Source: Lentinus brumalis (Eukaryota; Basidiomycota; Agaricomycetes; Polyporales; Polyporaceae). From it: 64,000 nucleotides of DNA. The stretch is from NCBI GenBank assembly GCA_001792895.1, contig MARA01000005.1, positions 1,054,001-1,118,000 on the forward strand, read 5' to 3'. The notes beneath the pieces were generated by a model. The model ran no database searches, was not told the origin of the DNA, and was given only the letters and a program-made list of their open reading frames with translations. A program made the position numbers and the translations under genes. Positions 32,034 to 43,622 of this stretch are shown here, piece by piece; the stretch's first letter is position 1, and each line of letters opens with the position of its first letter.

Positions 32034-35000
32034 TCACCAGAATGCACACCTGCAGTACTGGGGTCAGCAGATAGCGAGGAGAGGAGGCATGCAGAACGTA
32101 CCATCCAGAGAAACATTGACACAGGTTCTCTAGCGACGTAGCCTGCAGAATGAGCTTGTCGACTTGCGCCGGCACCGACAACACCTCGTCCGGGTTGAAA
32201 TCGCGTCCTGCACGGAGAAGGATCAACGGAGAGACCACAGAACATACAAACATGACGTACCCGTGAGCTTATCTTGTACGCGTCTGTACACGAACAGCGC
32301 ACGCTCATTCCGGACTTCTTGCGCTTCTGAATGGCATAGAACCAGGGTCAGAATCTCGAACGCTATCAACCAATCTCGGCACGTACCGTTCAATATGTCG
32401 TTCTCATCCGCCTTCAGTTTGCGAATCGGGGCTGTGGGATAGGCAGCTGCGCGGACAAGGTCCGCCGCCCGTCCGCTGTCGCCTACAATACCGCACCAGA
32501 CGTAAGACCACTGCCTCGGACAGGAAGGGAGAAGAAGAGGTAGATCGGACATAGACGTACTTTCTGCTCGACGCTCGACATCCGGCTGCACCAAGCGCCA
32601 GTTGATCAAGGGGTCGTACACAAACGCCTCCAGAACAGCCATGAGGGACTCCTTATTTTCCCGGAGCACCTTCATGCTGATTTCGCACGTGTTCCTGAAG
32701 CTTCCTTCGATGCCGCTGACCTCCATCGCGTGTGTGAGCATTCTTGTCAATCGGAATGGAATCTTCTCGGGGAATTTCTCGCGATGCATGGCCACCTCGA
32801 AGCAGTCACCGAAGTCGATGTGTACCACCTTACCCGTGTTACGCTCAAGCATGAGATTGGACGGGTGGCGATCACCGAGACCGAGAATGTGCCCGACCAT
32901 GCTGTTGACCGCGAGGGAGCGAGTATATGTGGCCCGGCGTTCGAGCCAGTGCTCCGAATTGAGGCTCTTGAGCCAGAGCACGCGGTAGAGATCTTGGCCA
33001 GTGGTGTTCTCGAGCGCGTACTCGAACACTTCGATCTTCTGCAGCAAGATCAAGTTCTCATAGTCGGGGGCCATCTGCGCAGCATGTCAGCAACATTCTG
33101 GCGGTTGTGATTAAATTGGACAGACCTGGAGCATCAGGCGGTACTCGATGTTCAGCAGTACCTTCCTGGACTCTCGGTAGTCTCGGACCAGTACGTGGAG
33201 AGTGTCGCTCTCCTTCACCCAACCGAGGAGACCAGCATTTGGTGCAAGGGGTATGACAGGGAAGCTTCGGATGTGGAGCCGCCTCTTGAAACAGTCCGTA
33301 TCCACCGCAAGCAGACCATTGACAAGGCTGAAGAGCTGCATGACACGTTCGTCTTGCCGCAGATCTTCGTGCCCCTTCAGTATGAACTGGTAGTCCTTCC
33401 CATCGCTACCCTTGATCGACAGCCGACGTGGCCTTTGCTTTGACGAGATGACCGAAAGCTTAGCCCCAAAGCTGGAGATCTTGATGATTGGCTTGCCACT
33501 CTGGTATGTACCTGTCGACACAAGGTAAGCGGAGCTGCACTATCGCAAGGAGAGTGCTGACTGACCAGGAACGGCGAGGTCGAGGTTGCGTGCCTTGAGC
33601 AACTCTGGCGAGACGTACTGTAGGTCGAGGGTCGTCAGCTGCGGAAGCTGCTTCTCAATCTTCTTGAACACCTGCGGGATATAAAGGGGGTTAACGGAGA
33701 GCATTTGACGCGTATGATAGATCGACTTGCCCCGTAGTAAATCTCCCATGCCTTCTCTAGATCCCTCTTCTCCCCATAGATCGTGTATCGTCTGCACGCC
33801 TCACGAGCCTCATGCAGGTCCCGTCCGAACATCTGCGTAAACGAGATCTCACGAGCGGTCTTGGGGCCCTGCATTCACGGGTCAGCGACATTCTAAAAGA
33901 GACGCAGGAGACCTTACCGCTTCAAGCATGTCATGCAGAGGCTCCAGGAACGCGATCATGCCCATCGGATTGTGGTCGGTGAAGTAGAGTCGCGACGCTT
34001 CCTCAAGTCCTTCGTGCCACAATTCGTGCCAGAGGATGGCCACGCGGATTAACTCGTGACTGACGAGCAAGGCCTGCTCGACGATGATTTGGCTATGCTC
34101 CTTCATACGGTCCATGATGTTCAGAGCAGCCTTCTTCCGAACGGCGCTTGATGACTTGGACGCGACAGTGAGCGGATAAATGAGGGCTTGAGGGTGGTGC
34201 TTGCCGACTTCCGTGAGCAGGTTGTTGATGCTCCGTCGGATGTTGCTGCTCGGTGTCTGGATACGGGCGATGATTTGGGGTATGACCTCCAACCAGGTAT
34301 CGACGTCGACGTCAGTGAAGCCGTTACTCATGGCGTGGCTGACATCGTCATGAGCGCCGTACTTAAACCACAGCGTGAGTAGACGGAGCATATCCTGCAG
34401 TGCGTTCACGTTCCTCAAGGATATAGATCGGAAGAACCCTGTTCGCAAGTTGAACACCGACGATGATCCACACGGACATGTACTTACCAGTCACAGCTGA
34501 CACGATGTGCGCGGCTAGCTCGTTCCCAGGGACATCGTTGATCTTATTGAACTGCTGATCTTCGAGGAAGCCGACGACCTCAAAATTCGCCATTGCCCAC
34601 GTGTGCCATGCCTTGTACCAAGCTGGGTCATAGTGTGTCGCCAGGTAGTAGGACTGCAAGATGTCTTTGATGTTCCGCTGCACATGGCCTTGGTCAGCGC
34701 ACAATAACAACCACCGGCGCAGAGGAACCTACCGCGTCCCAATCCTCTTTGACTGCGGATTGCCACTCGCCAAGCTTGAAGTAGCAACGAGCGAGAAGTC
34801 GTGACAGCGCCTCGAGCTTGCTGTTCCCAACATGCTCGGCGCGAGGTGTTGTCCCTGTCTGGATATCGCGTGCCAACTTGCCTGAGAATTCCCGTAAATA
34901 GGCGAGTGTGTCCTCCCTCTCTCCTTTCGCCCAGTTGCACTTGAGGTGTGCGTAGATGACCATAGGAGGCGCCTTCGAGTACTGCTGCTCGCGATAGCCC

Positions 35001-38000
35001 GGTGGTTGATGGTGCTGAAAATGAGGTTAACGGACGGTGGCGAGCGCCTACTTCAGACGACACTCACTCGGTCAGGGAATAACAAGGAATTGATCGTCTT
35101 CTCCGCGAGGAACATGCGATCGGACTTGCGGCAAAGATTGGCGAATTTGATCCACATGACGGGATCGTCCTCGGGAGACAATACCAGAGCGCGCACTTGT
35201 AGGATACGCTGCCAGACTTCGACGTCGGGCTGACAGCCCTGTAACCTCTTCATCCAGGTCTTCCTCATCGCCGCCTGACGGTCCGGCTGGTCAGCGTGTT
35301 GCTTGTAGTTGACAATTTCCTCGAGTTCCGACAGCATCTGCGCTCGCACCATGGTGCTGAGAGGTTGTCAGTCACTTATGCAACAACTCTTCGACAAGAC
35401 ACCTACTTGTACGAGCGACCGTAGCTCTCCCCGACGAGCGATGTGAGCTCTGGATCAAGCAGATCCCGCGCCTTCGCAATCTGGGCCATTGCCTTGGGGA
35501 ACTGGTTCTGGTGCACAGCGAGTATCGCGCGGTAGAACGGCCGGTCAGCAGAATCGGGCTTCATCGTGGCGATGTAGTCGTCCATCGACTCCCAGTCGTT
35601 CAACGCCCACGCAGCGGCCGCGGCCATGGGCGCAATCTCTCGGCGGTCGTCCAGGTTCGCGTTCGCCCAGTTCTCCTCGATCTGCTTAGCGAGCTGGTCC
35701 CACTCCCCAAGAGCGTGCAAGCACTTCATGCGACCGATGGCAATCTCAGGAGCACCAGGGTCTTCGATCGCACGCGTCTCGTAGGTCTGCAAGGCTTCCT
35801 GCCACCGACCGAGTCGCTCGTACCACTCTTCGTGCTTGCTGACGTCATACTGTTCACGCGCAATGAGAAGCGTTCCCCACGCGGCATCGTGCTGCTGCAG
35901 CTTTGAATTGATGCTGATCAGAGCCTCGATGATCGTCGGCGAAGTCTCCGTGAAGAACTCGAGTTCCTTGTAGTGCAGCGCCTTGGCGTACGCGTGAAAC
36001 TTCATGGCGTACTCGCCCAGCGTGCGATTCTCGATAGGCAGGGCCTTCTCTTCGTGTTCCATGAACTCGGCGAGGTTGAGCAACCTGTGAACGAGCTCCG
36101 AAGGCGCTGTGCTTGACGTGATGGCGTACTCGATAGAGCGAACAAGGTCCTCCTGCATGGACGTTCGTAGGTGAGCACAAGAAACGTTGTTCAGCTCTTT
36201 GAGGACGAACCTGATACTGGTCGTACAGTTCGCCCCAGCAGGAAACAAACGCAGCGTTGAATAGCTCTCTTGCCAAAGGCTGGTGCACGTCGACCAAGCT
36301 CATGCAAGCCCGAAGAGCATGTGAAGGCGACTCCCTCATGAACTCGACTGATAACTTCTGAATCCATTCGAACCAGTCTTCCTTTGTCGTGACCTGCGAG
36401 ACGTCCCACGCCTGTTTGAGGTGCTGTTGATTGACGGCCATCTTGGTCGCCTCCGCAGGAGCCTGATAGTCCGTGGCCTTTGAGCTGTCACTTGCCCTGT
36501 GGACGGGTGAGCACCATGCAGAAATAGACTTGTCGTTCCGCTCGTGCGCACTCACAAGTCGAGGACAGATGTCTCTTGCGGTAACCGCTCTCCCTTGAGG
36601 AGCTTGTCGATGAGGTTCTCGTAGCGGAGGTGGGAGATACGGTGACGGATGATGGTCTGCACGGCCATGAGCACACGCCGTGTTCCAGACCATCAGGCTT
36701 ACCTTGCGAATCGTAGGATGGAAGATGGCGAAGTCCGATCCTAACTGTAACATGAGCGCACAGAGCGTGTCCAACACCGCCATTCTTAGCTCATTATTCC
36801 CGTTGTTGAGCACTCTCACGAGCGGATGAATGATACGTGATGCATGATCCGAAAAGTTCACGCGTCGCGTTAACCCCTCGATGGTATGAATGGCCTTCTT
36901 GCGCAACGGAGTGACTGCGTCCGGGCGCTCGTACGTCTTGACGATAAGCGGAATGACGAGCTGCAGATACTCCTCGATGTTCGCACCGAAGGTGAGGAAC
37001 GCGTCGAAGATCTTCATCTGAGTGTTGGCGGTCTTCTCGTTGAGCTCGCCCTCGAATACCTTCAAGATAGGCGGCAAGATCATGGGGATGAAGGGCTTGA
37101 ACTCAGCATCCAGCGCTCTGCCGAGGGCCTCGACGAGCGACATAAGCGGGAGTTGTAGGAGAACGTTGTCCCAAAGGTCTTGTACGAGTTTGAAGATTTC
37201 TGTCGTATGATTCCGAACGTGCTGCCTGATTATACCCACAAGGATGGCGAGCTGCTCCAAGTGGAAGACCTGGATACGAGAAGCCGAAGTCCTGGCAACT
37301 GTAGCGAATGCCGGAATGATCTGCACGCAAATGTTATTCGAGGTTCTTGAGGCGAACAGGAACAAGATGACGTACCTGAGGTAAGAAGGTGACACACTTC
37401 AGGCCTTGGGTCTTGAAAATCGACATGATTGCCTCGATAACTTTGTGATGGTGGTTGCTCAGCGACTGATCCTTCAGAATGTTTAGCAGCGAGTTGATAG
37501 CCACAGTCTGGTAGTAATCGTCCGACGCCGTCGATGCACCAGTCAGATTCCTCGAGGCAGCACTGACGAGACTCGACGACACTTCGCTCGCAGCATCCTC
37601 CTCCGCCTTTATCTTCCTCCTGTAGGGATCAAGAGCACCGAGTATACCGAGCACCTTGATGACTTCTCTGCGAACTGCCTGGCTGAGCTCAGTCCTCAGA
37701 ATCCGGCTGAGAATCTGAAGAAGCTGGGGGTACTCGACGAGTGGCGAGATAACGTAGCCTGTGCTCGAACAAATCTGTCCAAGCGTGTGTAGCGCAGCGT
37801 CGCGTTTCTGCAAGGAGGGATCCGCCAGTTTCGCAATGATGACTTGCATGAGGTCAGGGACATGAGGCATGACGTCCTCGCCACCGACGCAAGCAAGTTC
37901 TCCTAGACACATGAGGATGTTCGACGAGACAGTAGGGTTCGGATCGTTCGCCTTCGGCAGCAGGACGCGCAGCATAGGAATAGAATATGGCTTGATCAAG

Positions 38001-40724
38001 CGTTGTGTTGCGTTCACCAGCAGAGTGAGGAGACGCGTGCATTCTTCACGGTTGCGTCTAAGGGGCAATCTCAGCTACAGTGCGCATACAGGAGAAGAGA
38101 GATGCGTACGTGACTGTCGAGTACTCGAGCTCAGTCAAGAGCTGGATCAGAGCCTTCCGCAACGAGGGCATGACATATGCCGGGTTATGCATAGCCAGGC
38201 GACCAATGAGGGCCACGGCCGTGACGCGGTTCTCGAAGACTTCGTCGTTGACAGCGATGAAGAGCGACCGGACGTTCTCGGCCTGGGCAAGATGCTTATC
38301 GAAACGCTCATGCAGAGACGAAAGCACGGTCTGTCGAATACTCGCATCTACGTTGTAAGTCAGCCTACGCGAAGACGACTATGTATATCGAACAGGCTCT
38401 CGTACCCGGATCAGCAATGGCCACAGTGAGCAACTTGTCGATCACGTCGCTGATGATTTCGATGGAGTGGTTGCTAGCCTGATAGCAAATCGGATCGCGC
38501 ACGAACAGCCGGCAGCAAGTCAATGCCGCTGCGCGTCGTACTTCTGGATGGTCCTGATCCAAGTACGGAAGAGCGCAGTCGTGGACAAACTCGTTGAGGA
38601 CATGTCCTATGCAAGTGGATCAGAATGGAGTATGAACTTGGGCTGACGTCTGCATACCGCTGAAGTCGAACGTGTGGAGGGTGGTCAACGCCAGGGTGAT
38701 CAGTTCCGGTCCCTTCGCCGAGTTGGCCCCATCCACAGGTACGGAATCTTTGCTTGTTGTGCTGGAATCGTTTCGATATAGTGAAGGCGGGGCACCGAGA
38801 GGTTTGTAGCTGTGTCCGCTGAGGATGATTGATAGAGTGTCCAGTAGGCGGTCTGCAAGAATCCCGTGAGTATACTGACATACGCGATAATAGCTCGCTG
38901 TACCTTGAACGGTCTTCAGAAGGGGCGGTATGTGCGTAGCGATGGCAACAAGAGCCTGGCGTAATGGTTCGCTGAGCCCGCATCCGAACATAAGATCAAG
39001 CTGATCGTGCAGGAGCTTCGTCAAATTTGGTCCGACAGCCTGAGCTAGCATGCCGACGCATTGGAAGATAGGCTCCTCTTGGACAGCGTTCTTCTTCCTG
39101 CTTCAAATATCAGTCGCCCGATGCACGCAGAGTCATGAAAACCATACCCTCTGGACTGAAGGCCGACCTTGACGTGCGTCATAATCGACTCCAGAAACGG
39201 TTTCATCTCGCTACCGACAGCCGTCGCGACGTGCCCAATAGCAATGAATGCTACCGACCGCTCGTTGTTCTTCTCGAGCTGCGTGAGCAGATGTGCCATA
39301 GCTTTGTGGAGGAAGTGCTCCGAGAATGTCTGGGTGTCATAGACGGCAAGGGTCGGGATCAAGGTGATGACCATTTTGCGAACGATTGGCTCCCTATGCA
39401 TCTTGAATGAGAGGATCTGTTCTGCAGCATCGAGGAAGTTCTCTTTCATGAACTGCATCGAGACGAGAGTGTGAGTCACGGATGAAGGACTGTGATGGAC
39501 GACGTACCATGCCGCCATGCAACAGCAGCTCACGGTAAGTGAGTAGTGAGCCATGAATAATCTCGACCTGCGACATCTTCAACCCCATCTGCGCGTCCTG
39601 CAAAATCTTGAGCAAAAAAGGACTCCGCGTCTGTCGCTCGCGCTGGGTGATGATCTCGAGACATGCGGCGAGAAGCTCGGCTGCACTTTCGCGAACGATG
39701 GTACGAGGGTCGCGGAGGGGTGCGAGGATCTTGTCGAACACAAGCCCAATGTGGGAGTGGAAGTATGTCGGACTGTTGCGCGCGAGCTCCTTCAGGATGA
39801 GAACCCCTGCGTGTCTTCCGAACTCGGGTTTGTCGGTCTGTAGTAGCGCGACAGCAGCCTGGACTTCGTAATCCATGAAGTAATCGCCGAACGCTGGTCC
39901 GCTGATCTCCGCAATCTGCCCGAGAGTCTTGGAGGCGGCGAGCATGACATTGATGTCGGCGTCGGGGAGGAGTGCCTTAACATAGTTGTACAGTCGGAAC
40001 AGGTTGCTCTTGGATTCAATCTCTCCTTCCACCTTCAGCAAGTGATCTGGACACTCGTCAGTACACGACACGCGCGACGCGAGAGCCCTAGTGGTTTGCA
40101 AGTACCGCTCCGGCCTGTCAGCTTAGGCACGCACGAACTCGAACGAGTTTGTCTGACCGAAAGCCAGACACCGGGAGACCGCTCAGACCGCAGCTTGACG
40201 GTGAGCTTGAGGGTGATGGGAGGACAGCTCGGAAAGCAGGAATGTGAGTGCTCCTCTGTTTCTCGCCATACGTCATCCTCCGACTGCGTCAATCAGGAGG
40301 GTCTCCAGGTGCTCTGAGCCGTCTGAAACCCTTGTAAGGCCCATCCCGTCTGGTCCTCATCGACAACTCGGTCTAACAGCTTGCTAGCCGGAGGCCGTAA
40401 TTTGCAAGTCACTACGCAAGACTGACAACGCGCACCTATGGCCAGAATACCGCCCAACTTCTCCACTGTCGTCTGACTGTGAACCAGGTCAAAGATCTTG
40501 TTGATGATTTCCTCCCAGAGCTTCGCAGCAGTATCGGAAGAGAGCTCCGGAATGGTATTGGAGATCTATGCGACGTTAGGAGATGAGACGACAGCGTACT
40601 GAGGACGTACGTAGCGTTGCAATTCCAAGGCGGACTGTGCTCGGACGTCTGAGCTTTTGCTCTTGAGACCTTGGAAGAGCTGATCCAAGACGTCGACCTG
40701 CGCCGGCGGTGCTGTCGACGACAT
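32034..40724 (-). CDS. TOR: TOR serine/threonine kinase (PIKK), complete
   Basis: 25 exons, 2353 residues, start ATG 40724, stop 32034-32036. Introns: 40566-40610, 40047-40435, 39453-39507, 39101-39147, 38853-38903, 38607-38657, 38348-38405, 38058-38109, 37321-37375, 36657-36702, 36497-36555, 36153-36210, 35357-35406, 35015-35067, 34678-34732, 34439-34487, 33869-33917, 33672-33730, 33512-33565, 33075-33125, 32483-32560, 32327-32386, 32208-32260, 32050-32101. The layout is HEAT repeats, then FAT, then the FRB domain ([20 protein letters not shown]; the rapamycin-contact Ser and the later Trp of KAWEIYYG are kept), then the kinase ([10 protein letters not shown], catalytic loop [22 protein letters not shown]) and a FATC ending SGWCAFW. 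It is the nutrient-sensing growth kinase of TORC1/TORC2. Kept residues predict rapamycin-FKBP12 sensitivity. Confidence 0.96.
40090..40413. mobile_element. possible inverted-repeat element inside TOR intron 2
   Basis: Intron 2 of TOR is 389 bp while all other TOR introns are 45-78 bp. Its outer parts are imperfect inverted repeats: 40090-40127 and the reverse complement of 40371-40413 share AGTG, TTGCAA, CG and CTCCGGC in the same order (about two thirds identity over 40 bases). An old MITE-like insertion is a reasonable reading, less certain than the two other elements. Confidence 0.35.
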
Positions 40725-40979
40725 GTCGTCGAAAGCCTGGCCCGGAGGGTAAACGGTGAATATGGGAAGTGGTGGTCAACCTCGACTTACTCGAGTGCGA
40801 CACTGCGAGCTCAGTTAGTTGAAGCAGATTAGATTAGATGCTACAGTATCTATCTTATCTTAAGTCGCGTCATTGTCCGGCTGGGGGGATTGCTCCTTGC
40901 ACCACCACCACCACCACCCAGACAGTACTAGTCGTCGGCTCTACAACACTTTTTGTATACCCGTGTGTTAAGTAACACG
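40725..40979. promoter_or_regulatory. shared promoter of TOR and the F-box/RCC1 gene
   Basis: Only 255 bases separate the two divergent ATGs, so 5' regions must overlap or abut. It contains a (CAC)n run (40900-40919) and an AGATTAGATTAGAT tract. No TATA box is seen, as expected for housekeeping genes. Confidence 0.6.
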
Positions 40980-43349
40980 ATGCCCGGAATCGTGGATCTT
41001 CCTGTGGAACTCTTCTTCGACCAGATCTTTGACTACCTCCCTGTGCGCGACATACTGAACCTCGGATGCACCAATCGCTTCTTCAGTTCAGTCGTTAGCG
41101 ACGAGATATTCTGGCATAGACGCATTCAGGAGGATTTCAACTTCTCAGGATCTGATACTGCTCGTAAAACTGGATGGAAGATCATCTACAAACGACTCAG
41201 CAACTCCCATGTATATGTCTGGGGGTACGTCTCTCCGTTGTTCGCGCTAATTATTGCTCACTCCTGGCTCTGTATAGTGAGAAGAGCCAGGGACGTCTAG
41301 GCACTCTCGACTTCCCAAAAACGAATGTCCGCGATGGTGTCCCTTATCCGATACGGTTGGACATCCCTGGCGTTCGTGTGGTGTCCCTTGTGGCAGGTGG
41401 AATGTGCGTGACATTGCCCCATGTCCTCATCACTCGTCGTCGTACACTGTCAAGCATCGGCGGTCCGGGCAGACATGCGGCACGCACGACAGACCTCTAG
41501 TATTGATGCAATCAGCCATCGTGTCTTCGTGAACTTGCAGCTTCGCGAGAGATTACCCCCGCAGTATCTTACTCTACGTTTCGTTGCAGGTCTTTCCATG
41601 CTATCGACTCTAAAGGAGATATCTACGTATGGGGTCAGGCATTTGTCTTCTCTTAAAGTATCAGCATACATTGATACGAGTTCAGGTGTCCTCGACGGCA
41701 CAAGCATGGCCTTGCGCAGCGATGGCTTCTCAGAGCCATCAAAGAAGGCCGATCGCCCCGTACGACTCGAACTCCCTGAGAAGTTCCGCCTTCTGAGGTA
41801 GATACTATCTTCGACAGGTATATTGCATGAGCTTAGACCTCATCCACAGCTGCGGTCGTTTGCACACGACGGCCCTGGACGCCAAGGGACAGGTCTGGAC
41901 ATTCACGTCCTGGGGCCGCCCATACCGCCTCAGCTCCTCGCTGATCGACAGGTCTTCGCCCGAAACCACCCCGAAGCAGATTGAGAGTGGCTGGTCGTTC
42001 TCCTCTATCCTCACAGAATCTGGAGACATCCTTGTATACTGGCCGTTTGGAGGGAGGTTGAAGGCAATCGCAGACCAAAAGAAGGAAGAGTTGGACTCGT
42101 CGGACAACGAGACAGTCAAGGCGGCAGCGAAGGCGCGATCCACGGAGGCCGAGCCGAACGTCGTGCCGTGTTATTGGTGGGTTATGCATGGTGCCGATCC
42201 CGTGCGATTGCCTCCAATACCAGTGGAGAATCTCCCGGTATTGCCATGCACGGGTCTCTCTCAGAAGCAAAGAGACGAGGAGACGAAAGTTGTGAAGATC
42301 GCCTCGCTCGACAACAACATACTGGCGCTGACAAACAAAGGTCATGTTCTCCGCCATGGCGAGTTGTACGGAGAGGAAACCTACCGAGCCGGCCGTTGGG
42401 AATATGTATGTGCCAACGGAGGTTCTAGTGGACGAATCACGACTAATGGTGCATCTACAGCTTCCTTTATTCAGCGACATATCACAGATCAAACAACAAC
42501 CGGCTTACTCTCCGAGTCCTGAGAATCCAACACCGCTCCTTGCTCCGGACACCATGCAAATAACGCACGTGAGTGACGCACCTCCAAGCAAGGTTCCCGG
42601 AAAAGTGAATGCGTCTTAGATCTCTGCCTCGTTCCAAACGTTCTTCGCCTACTCATCCACCGTGGTCTTGACCGGCCATGAGATACCGCCTCAACGGACC
42701 GTTAATCCCAACCCCAACCAGGACAACTTCAATAACTACTTCGCTCCGACGATCCTCCCTGAGCTGCAGAATCGCAACGTCATCTCCGTCGTGGTCGGCG
42801 ACTACCACTACGGCGCGCTCACCGCCGACGGTAAGCTCCTAACCTGGGGCGCATTCTCCAGAGGTGCACTCGGCCTCGGGGATCCTGTCGATATTCCGGT
42901 CGGCGAGCCCGGCGGGTTCACCACGCAGGAACTGAAGAACCATGCGTTCCACGAGCGATGGGGCCTTATGCATGCGCCGCCGGATGTCCGCACTCCGACG
43001 GAGGTCAGGTTCGACTGGCAGAAGAAGCGGAAGCGACCCAAGTTCTGCTTCGGCGCGGCCGCCTTGGGGTGGCATATGGGCGCGCTGGTCATTGACCTTG
43101 ATGTATGTCCCCATCGTCCTCGCCCACGGGAGCTGTGTACTTATTGCTTGCTAGCCTGATCAAGACGGGGACGACGAACACGTGGCCGAACCACCGACCG
43201 ACACAGAGTCTCGTCGCGACGAGGAATCTCAGGAAACTGGTGGTTCAGATCTCCCCTTCCTCGGCAGAGGACGTGGATTGTTCCCGTTCCGCATTGGCCA
43301 TGCTGGGAGAGGAATGTATCGGGGTGGACTGCCACCTGGTGGGCAGTAG
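40980..43349 (+). CDS. F-box protein with RCC1-type repeats
   Basis: Eight exons (40980-41224, 41278-41403, 41590-41633, 41686-41797, 41850-42405, 42461-42568, 42620-43102, 43155-43349), 622 residues, all phases consistent. The F-box is at the very start (IVDLPVELFFDQIFDYLPVRDILNLG, within residues 3-50). RCC1-like blades follow: VYVWGEKSQGRLGTL, SFHAIDSKGDIYVWG, SCGRLHTTALDAKGQVWTF, ILALTNKGHVLRHG and HYGALTADGKLLTWGAFSRGALGLG. The tail is acidic (DGDDEHVAEPPTDTESRRDEE) and then Gly/Arg-rich. This architecture matches fungal F-box/RCC1 substrate adaptors of SCF ligases (yeast Saf1 is the known example), which present a bound substrate for ubiquitination. Intron 2 is long (186 bp) and is the least certain junction. 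Confidence 0.88.
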
Positions 43350-43500
43350 AGACCGCGGCACGTCTTCAATGGAAGTAGAAGCCAATGTTGTACAGTAGTA
43401 CCAGTACGATCTGTGCTCTAGAAATACACGATATCCGAGACGCTATGTCCCCGTCAAGCCCCCGTTGACTGCGAATCGATGAACTTCCTGACTGAATCAC

Positions 43501-43506
43501 AAAAAA
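43501..43506 (-). terminator. Pol III terminator of tRNA-Pro
   Basis: Six T on the minus strand, 10 bases after the tRNA 3' end. Confidence 0.8.
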
Positions 43507-43516
43507 GATCACATAG

Positions 43517-43622
43517 GGGCCTGGCCGGGAATTGAACCCGGGACCTCCTCCATACCCGATAAACCTGTGTTGAGCACCCAGGATCACCCTAAGAAGGAAT
43601 CATACTACTAGACCACCAGGCC
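43517..43622 (-). tRNA. tRNA-Pro(AGG) with a 34-nt intron
   Basis: The 7-bp acceptor stem pairs GGCCTGG (43622-43616) with CCAGGCC (43524-43518); the discriminator is C, usual for eukaryotic Pro. A-box and D-arm GTGGTCTAGTAGTATGA, anticodon stem CCTTC/GGAGG, loop TTAGGG...T with anticodon AGG, and B-box GGTTCAATTCC in a CCGGG/CCCGG T-arm. Between base 37 and 38 lies a 34-nt intron, the canonical position; the mature tRNA is 72 nt. A T6 run right after the gene (43506-43501 on the minus strand) is the Pol III terminator. Confidence 0.93.
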
